From Engraulis encrasicolus (Eukaryota > Chordata > Actinopteri > Clupeiformes > Engraulidae): 64,000 nucleotides of DNA. The DNA lies in assembly GCF_034702125.1 (NCBI RefSeq), contig NW_026945742.1, positions 62,001 through 126,000 of the forward strand. Reading direction: 5' to 3'. The notes beneath the pieces were generated by a model. It was given only the letters and a program-made list of their open reading frames with translations, was not told where the DNA came from and did not search any database. Positions 59,208 to 64,000 of the stretch are shown one piece after another. Position 1 is the first letter of the stretch. The number at the start of each line of letters is the position of its first letter. A program made the translations under genes and the position numbers.

Positions 59208-60866
59208 ATGTCAACAGGTTCCAGATATGAAAGGAAACACACTGCTCTGGACAGAAACAGGTTCACTCCTCTGCCAGGTAGCCCACCAGTGTATCTGCTG
59301 AATATGAAATCAGCAGCAGGTCAATTCAACAGGAAGGAATTTGGAGAAGCATCATGTAGAAATCTTTCAAAAAAAACCATCATGCTTGTTGGTGCCACTG
59401 GATCTGGCAAAACAACCATCATCAATGGCATGATCAACTACATACTGGGAGTTGACTGGGAGGACAACTGGAGATTTAAACTGATTGATGAAGAGACCAA
59501 TGAATGGCAAGCACACAGTCAGACCTCAGAGGTGACAGCCTATCAGATTCACCACACAGAGGAATTCAAAATTCCACATGCGATCACAATCATTGATACC
59601 CCCGGATTTGGGAACACCAGAGGAATCAAACAAGACAAAGAGATCACAGAGAGGATTAAACAGTTTTTTGCAAACAGGAATGGCATTGATGCAATTGATG
59701 CAGTGTGCTTTGTGGTGCCTGCTTCTTTAGCTCGTTTGACACTGAGGTACAGCTTTGAGGCAATCCTGTCCGTGTTTGGGAAGAACATCGCCAGCAACAT
59801 CATCACTCTGGTCACCTTTGCTGATGGCAAAAGTCCTCCCGTACTGGAAGCCATCAAAGAGGCCAACTTTCCATGTGCCACACGGGGAGATGGGACACCT
59901 GTCCACTTCAAATTTAACAACTCTGTCCTTTTCGCCGACAACACGAGAGGCATTGGTGATGAGGGAGACTTTGATTTCATGTTCTGGAAAATGGGGATGG
60001 CCAGCATGAAGAAATTCTTCACTCAGCTAGGGAAGATGGAAACCCAGAGTCTGACCCTGACAAAGGAGGTTCTCCAAGAGCGCAGACAGCTGGAGGCAAC
60101 TGTTGAGGGAATGCAGCCACTCATCAGAAAGGGTTTGTCAATCATGGAGGAAATAAGAGCCGCACAAGCTGTACTGGAAAACTACAAGAGCCAAATTGAA
60201 GCAAATAAGGACTTTGAATATGAAGTAGAGGTTGAGAAATCTTACAGGATTGACATTCCAAGAGGAACTTTTGTCACCAACTGCCATGTATGCAACTACA
60301 CCTGTCACTACCCCTGCTATATACCGAACGATGGCGATTTACGGCAATGTCCTGCAATGAGAAATGGAAACTGCACAGTGTGTCCTGGAAGATGTGTATG
60401 GAGTGTTCATCACATCATGACCTACAGATGGGAGTTTAAACGTGTGAGAGAGAAGAGAACATATCGAGAGTTGAGGAGTAAATATGAGAAAGCAATCGGA
60501 CAGAAGATGAACCAAGAGCAAATTATGACAAAGCTGGAAAAGGAATATCACCAAGCGCAGGCCAAGGTTTTAGAAATCTTGGAAACTGTAAGTAAATGCC
60601 TGACATGTCTGAAAGAGATTGTCCTTCGTCCAGATCCTTTGTCTACTCCAGACTACATTGACCTGATGATAGAGTCTGAGAAACAGGAGGCCAAGCCTGG
60701 ATATGTGGAACGCATCCAAGAGTTACTGGAAGTCAGAGAAGGAGCTGTCATCTTGCAGAAAATGGCAGAGAAAGTCAGGCTCAGTGAGAAAGAGACATTA
60801 GCATTCCAAAGGATGAAATCAAACACCAAAGCAGCATTCAATGACTTTTTGAAATATTCTAAATGA
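59208..60866 (+). CDS. Septin/AIG1-like P-loop GTPase with cysteine cluster
   Basis: A 552-codon open exon. The P-loop GATGSGKTT is at 63-71 and the G3 motif DTPGFG at 130-135. The usual N/TKxD specificity motif appears as TFADG (203-207), as I recall for this fish family. A charged helical region (270-345) is followed by a Cys/His cluster at 359-401 (CHVCNYTCHYPC, CPAM, CTVCPGRC, HH) that probably binds zinc, and then a coiled-coil-like C terminus (440-545). Such proteins resemble GIMAP and septin GTPases and are expected in the cytosol or at membranes; the actual role is unknown. The ATG at 59208 overlaps TATGTCAACAG, a plausible acceptor with exon start at 59218 in phase 1, so an upstream coding exon is likely and the true N terminus may differ. 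It is intact throughout and has normal codon use. A decayed tandem copy follows. Confidence 0.85.
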   Translation: MSTGSRYERKHTALDRNRFTPLPGSPPVYLLNMKSAAGQFNRKEFGEASCRNLSKKTIMLVGATGSGKTTIINGMINYILGVDWEDNWRFKLIDEETNEWQAHSQTSEVTAYQIHHTEEFKIPHAITIIDTPGFGNTRGIKQDKEITERIKQFFANRNGIDAIDAVCFVVPASLARLTLRYSFEAILSVFGKNIASNIITLVTFADGKSPPVLEAIKEANFPCATRGDGTPVHFKFNNSVLFADNTRGIGDEGDFDFMFWKMGMASMKKFFTQLGKMETQSLTLTKEVLQERRQLEATVEGMQPLIRKGLSIMEEIRAAQAVLENYKSQIEANKDFEYEVEVEKSYRIDIPRGTFVTNCHVCNYTCHYPCYIPNDGDLRQCPAMRNGNCTVCPGRCVWSVHHIMTYRWEFKRVREKRTYRELRSKYEKAIGQKMNQEQIMTKLEKEYHQAQAKVLEILETVSKCLTCLKEIVLRPDPLSTPDYIDLMIESEKQEAKPGYVERIQELLEVREGAVILQKMAEKVRLSEKETLAFQRMKSNTKAAFNDFLKYSK

Positions 60867-61254
60867 TGACCTAATGTGAATACTGTATGTGCATTATGTT
60901 CTGTACTCATTCCCAAGCCAATTATCAAATATCACCAGTGCAAATTTTAACATTTCACTAATAATTGTCTGGATGTGCTTTATTGCATCATACTACAGTA
61001 ATGTGAATTATGGACATTTATTTATTTATTTTCTTCTATTACTTTTTCAGATTTACAACAAATATTTGCATTGTTTTTTTGTTGGTTTTGTTATGCTGTG
61101 TTTTGTGGTGTTTATACAGTATCTGTTTCAATCTTGTCATTACAGAGTGTAATTCTAGATTTTTTTTTCTAATTTCCTGAAGTCTTTTAGGGTTATATGA
61201 TCACACTGCAGTAGAAATGTGGATAAAAGTATGTTGGGGTTAGAGTTTTGCCCT

Positions 61255-61790
61255 TCTTGCATGTAAAACTGCAAAGGACGCAACTTCACGCCACTATCCC
61301 TGCAGTAGAGCCAAAGATGATACACATCACTGTTATGCAATGAGAAATGGGTACTGATCAATGTGTCCTGGAAAATGTAAATGAAATGTCCATTTCAACA
61401 TGACCCACAGATGGGAAGTTGAATGTGTGTGAGAGAGGAGGCAGTATCAGGAGCTGAAGTGTAAATATGAGGATGCAACAGGAGAGAAGATGGGTACAGA
61501 GAACATGGTTGCAGATCGGAAAGAGGAATATGTCCAAGTGGAGGCAGATATTTTAGAAAGGATAGAAACTGTAACTAAGCATGTTTAATACATCTCCAAG
61601 AGATTGTATTTCGTCCAGATTCCTTTTTATACTCCAGATTGACCTGCTGATAGAGTCAGAGAGACAGGAGGCCAAGCCTGGATGGCATCAGAAAAGAGTT
61701 ACAGGAAGTGAGAGAAAATGCTGATTTACCTTAATGCAGAATGTGAAACAGGGCTTGAGATTCAGTGAGGAGGTCTCAGCGAGTGAAACA
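61255..61790 (+). pseudogene. Decayed tandem copy of the GTPase 3' half
   Basis: The sequence follows the GTPase from the Cys cluster to near the end in order: ACTATCCCTGCA, TGCAATGAGAAATGG, TGTGTCCTGGAAAATGTA, ACCCACAGATGGGA, AAATATGAGGATGCAAC, GATAGAAACTGTAA, TTTCGTCCAGAT, ATAGAGTCAGAGAGACAGG and AGGCCAAGCCTGGAT. Stops and frameshifts interrupt it throughout, and the P-loop half is missing. Similarity continues into the 3' flank (GACATTTATTTATTTATTTTC near 61010 against GAACATTTAATTTTCTTATT near 61990). It is therefore a DNA-level tandem duplication with offset near 985, not a retrocopy. Confidence 0.85.
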
Positions 61791-62109
61791 ATTGATAAAA
61801 AGGGGGTTTCAGTGATGTTAATTGGTGTAACAATTCAAACATTTAGAAAGATGACAGAACGATATTTCATGCCTGTGGTTATATCTATCATGTGCAGTAG
61901 TCTAAAGTACTCTTGCTTCAGCATCATGATCAGTTTTAAGATTGTATTAATATGTAGGGACATTACTGCATGACAGTACACATAAAATATGAACATTTAA
62001 TTTTCTTATTAATTTCTCAGATTACTGCCGTTATTATTTACATTTTATTTTGTTGGTTCTGTTGAATGTGATTACATTTTCAATTCTGAATGATTATTGT
62101 ATGTCAGCT

Positions 62110-63400
62110 TCCCGTCAAAAATATCAAATTAGTCATTTTTTAATTTGCATGTTGTTGTGTATGGATATGGGTTATATAATCACAATGTGTGTTATGATAA
62201 CTAACTGATTATATTTTCATTTTATCATCTCTTAACAGCAGTAATGATTCCATTACCATTGATAAAGTGTAAAGTTTAATATAATTTAACTGCTGAGTCT
62301 TCACTATTAACCCTCTGAGGTCTAAAGTAAGGCCTTTCAGAGGCTTTTAGGCTGCTTGCACCACCCTGACATTTTCAAGTATTTTCAGTAAGCATCTATG
62401 CAAAAGTGGAATATATGGTTGTATTCTGAAAAGCCTGACAAGAAATAATCTGAAAGAAAATTGGATGTCATACATACATGTTTTATTTAAATTGAATATA
62501 AACACAACTGTACAAAAAAACAGGTTTCAGCGGTCTTCAAAAAGGGCAAGAAAACACACAATAAATATATCTAGCCAAGACTTTTGAAGTTTGAATCTTG
62601 TAAACAAATGTGTTGACTGCATAAAAGTAAAAAAGGCATTTAGAAATGTTTTGTTGTTTTCATACAAAATGCAAAAAAGAAAGACTATGCCACTGCCACT
62701 GCCTGTCTCATTTAAATACTAATGAGATAGGTGTGGAAAAACCTCTAATGGCCCACACCCCCCTGTCAATCTCCATGTGCTCTGATAGCACACCCAACTG
62801 TCACTCTCTTTGTCCTGTGGCAGGACACTGTGTTTTGCCTAGCTGAAAGGGGCGTGTTGTCACCTCTGAATAGCCACTCAAGCACCGGTACTTTACATGT
62901 GAATAGCTATAGGTGTGGCTGCTACAGGCAGAGAGTACAGAATACGCAAAGATTTCTTTTCACTTTCTTTAAATTGGGCCAGCTATATAATTTATTTAAT
63001 ATATATATATATATATGAAATCTGGAAGGTCTGAGGTTTCTAATGGTGTGACTTATATGTTTCAATGACAAAAACTCACAGAGTTACAGATTTGTTTTTG
63101 GAGACATGTCAAATTGCCATCTGAAGTGCATTCAGTCATCTGTGTGTTAAGGATATTAGATCTAGAAGAGACAGCAATCTTATACAGTTGTGCAGTGCCT
63201 TTTAACTTTTTGTACATACTCTGTAGACACAGACAACTCCAGGTGTGAGGATTAATCTGTGCTCTTCCCTATTATGATTTGCTGAATTAATGTAATCATG
63301 TGATTTGTGTCAAATAAAAAGCTATTTGGTTTTTATTATAACTGTTTCGGGTCAATCTCTGCTTGATGTTTATTCTCTCGTTTCGATAATTGCATCTAGG
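62110..63400. other. No gene recognised; TTAA-end-like repeat
   Basis: TTAACCCTCTGAGGTCTAAA at about 62309 resembles the end of a TTAA-type fish element, but a matching right end is not clear. The rest is AT-rich with a TATATA tract at 63000-63018. Confidence 0.35.
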
Positions 63401-63580
63401 GTAGTCAAGTCCAAGGATGGGACTAGTCAAGTTCTAGACGAGTCAGATTCAAGTCCAAGTTCAAGTTCAAGTAAATAAGTTTGGGTTCTAGTCAAGTCCA
63501 AGTCATATGTAAAAGCTCTATTTGGCAAGACCAGTGTCCAAATCCAAGACAAGTCCGAGTGCGACCACTAGCGTGTCCAC
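63400..63580. repeat. Degenerate CAAGTC-rich repeat
   Basis: Many copies of AGTCAAGTCCAAG-like hexamers. Similar sequence (GGTCTCAAGACCGAGTC) resumes after the MITE at 63585-63822, which is therefore inserted in it. Confidence 0.7.
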
Positions 63581-63584
63581 TTAA

Positions 63585-63822
63585 AGGACCAGTTCAGTCA
63601 ATTTCAATATGCTGTTGTATTGCTCACGCTACCCTTGACTTGTCAGTACCCGGTGATGCCACATTTTTCGGCTCAGCCCTTTCAGAGATATGAGCTATTC
63701 TAATGGGGGCAGAGTTTGTTTACATTTAAAAAAAAAAATATTAACATAGGCCTACTCCAAATATTTTCCCAAAAGGTACCACTGTTTGCTAGTTGTCTGC
63801 TGATATTCTATAAACTGGTCCT
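63585..63822. mobile_element. TTAA-flanked MITE, second copy of the 14401 family
   Basis: AGGACCAGTTCAGTCAATTT at the left and its paired right end (ACTGGTCCT), with TTAA on both sides (63581-63584, 63823-63826). The interior keeps GACTTGTCAGTACC, GATGCCACATTTTTCGGCTC and AATGGGGGCAG of the first copy, but the right part is shortened. Confidence 0.85.
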
Positions 63823-64000
63823 TTAAATCCGGTCTCAAGACCGAGTCTGGTCTTAATTATTAGATCATCTATTACATCCTACTAGTTTTTTTAAACGGTT
63901 AATATGTGCCTCTAAGTTACAGAACAGAACCAGTGTCCATTGCCCTATTGTGGCAGAATGTGATGAAAAGGGTTTTTTATTTGTATATTCATAGATAGAC

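Noticed and set aside
59549..60022. 157-codon minus frame
   Set aside because: Antisense shadow of the GTPase exon, with no motif of its own.

Overview
The window looks like repeat-rich chromosomal DNA from a teleost fish. The evidence is intron-split genes with GT/AG junctions, long CA/GT, GA and CT microsatellites, and dense Tc1/mariner-, hAT-, Harbinger- and TTAA-type DNA transposons nested in one another. There are also truncated non-LTR retrotransposons and a P-loop GTPase with a cysteine cluster of a type I recall only from fish. A lineage signature is a great excess of the 7-mer AGGCCTA. No bacterial operon, rRNA, CRISPR array or intact tRNA gene is visible.

Three coding units can be supported. 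(1) On the + strand (10.2-17.2 kb) nine short exons join without a phase clash into a predicted 394-residue protein I cannot name. It has a basic N-terminal part, an acidic linker built from a 42-bp minisatellite, and a C-terminal chromodomain-like module split over the last three exons. (2) On the - strand (43.0 down to 27.1 kb) sixteen exons join in phase into an 863-residue KDZ (Kyakuja-Dileera-Zisupton) transposase. It has a B-box-like zinc cluster, the DGN, TDQMC and GEEVEQ motifs of the catalytic core, and a glutamate-rich tail. This copy carries one in-frame stop and one +1 shift in a T11 run. (3) On the + strand (59.2-60.9 kb) a large open exon encodes a septin/AIG1-like GTPase with a Cys cluster, followed about 1 kb later by a decayed tandem copy of its 3' half.

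Units 1 and 2 converge on a 10-kb stretch (17.2-27.1 kb) filled with transposons. Both have introns loaded with MITEs and both carry fragments of the same repeat families. Whether the chromodomain gene is an accessory gene of the KDZ element or only a neighbour cannot be decided here; no terminal repeats enclosing both were found.

Layout: 0-2.6 kb nothing recognised; 2.6-3.9 kb repeat copy A with palindrome and a CpG-rich segment; 4.4-5.2 kb LINE 3' end; 6.4-8.2 kb Tc1-like element with a nested Harbinger MITE; 8.5-10 kb repeat copy B, C tract and tRNA-like repeat; 10.2-17.2 kb chromodomain gene; 17.3-27.1 kb transposons (TTAA element, hAT, TA element, Tc1); 27.1-43.0 kb KDZ gene with transposons and an alanine-codon repeat region in its introns; 43-47 kb microsatellite and mostly unrecognised sequence; 47.0-55.3 kb repeats, tandem duplications and two more transposons; 55.3-59.2 kb unrecognised sequence, a G tract and nested inverted repeats; 59.2-62.1 kb GTPase and its decayed duplicate; 62.1-64 kb repeats ending in a second copy of a MITE also present at 14.4 kb.
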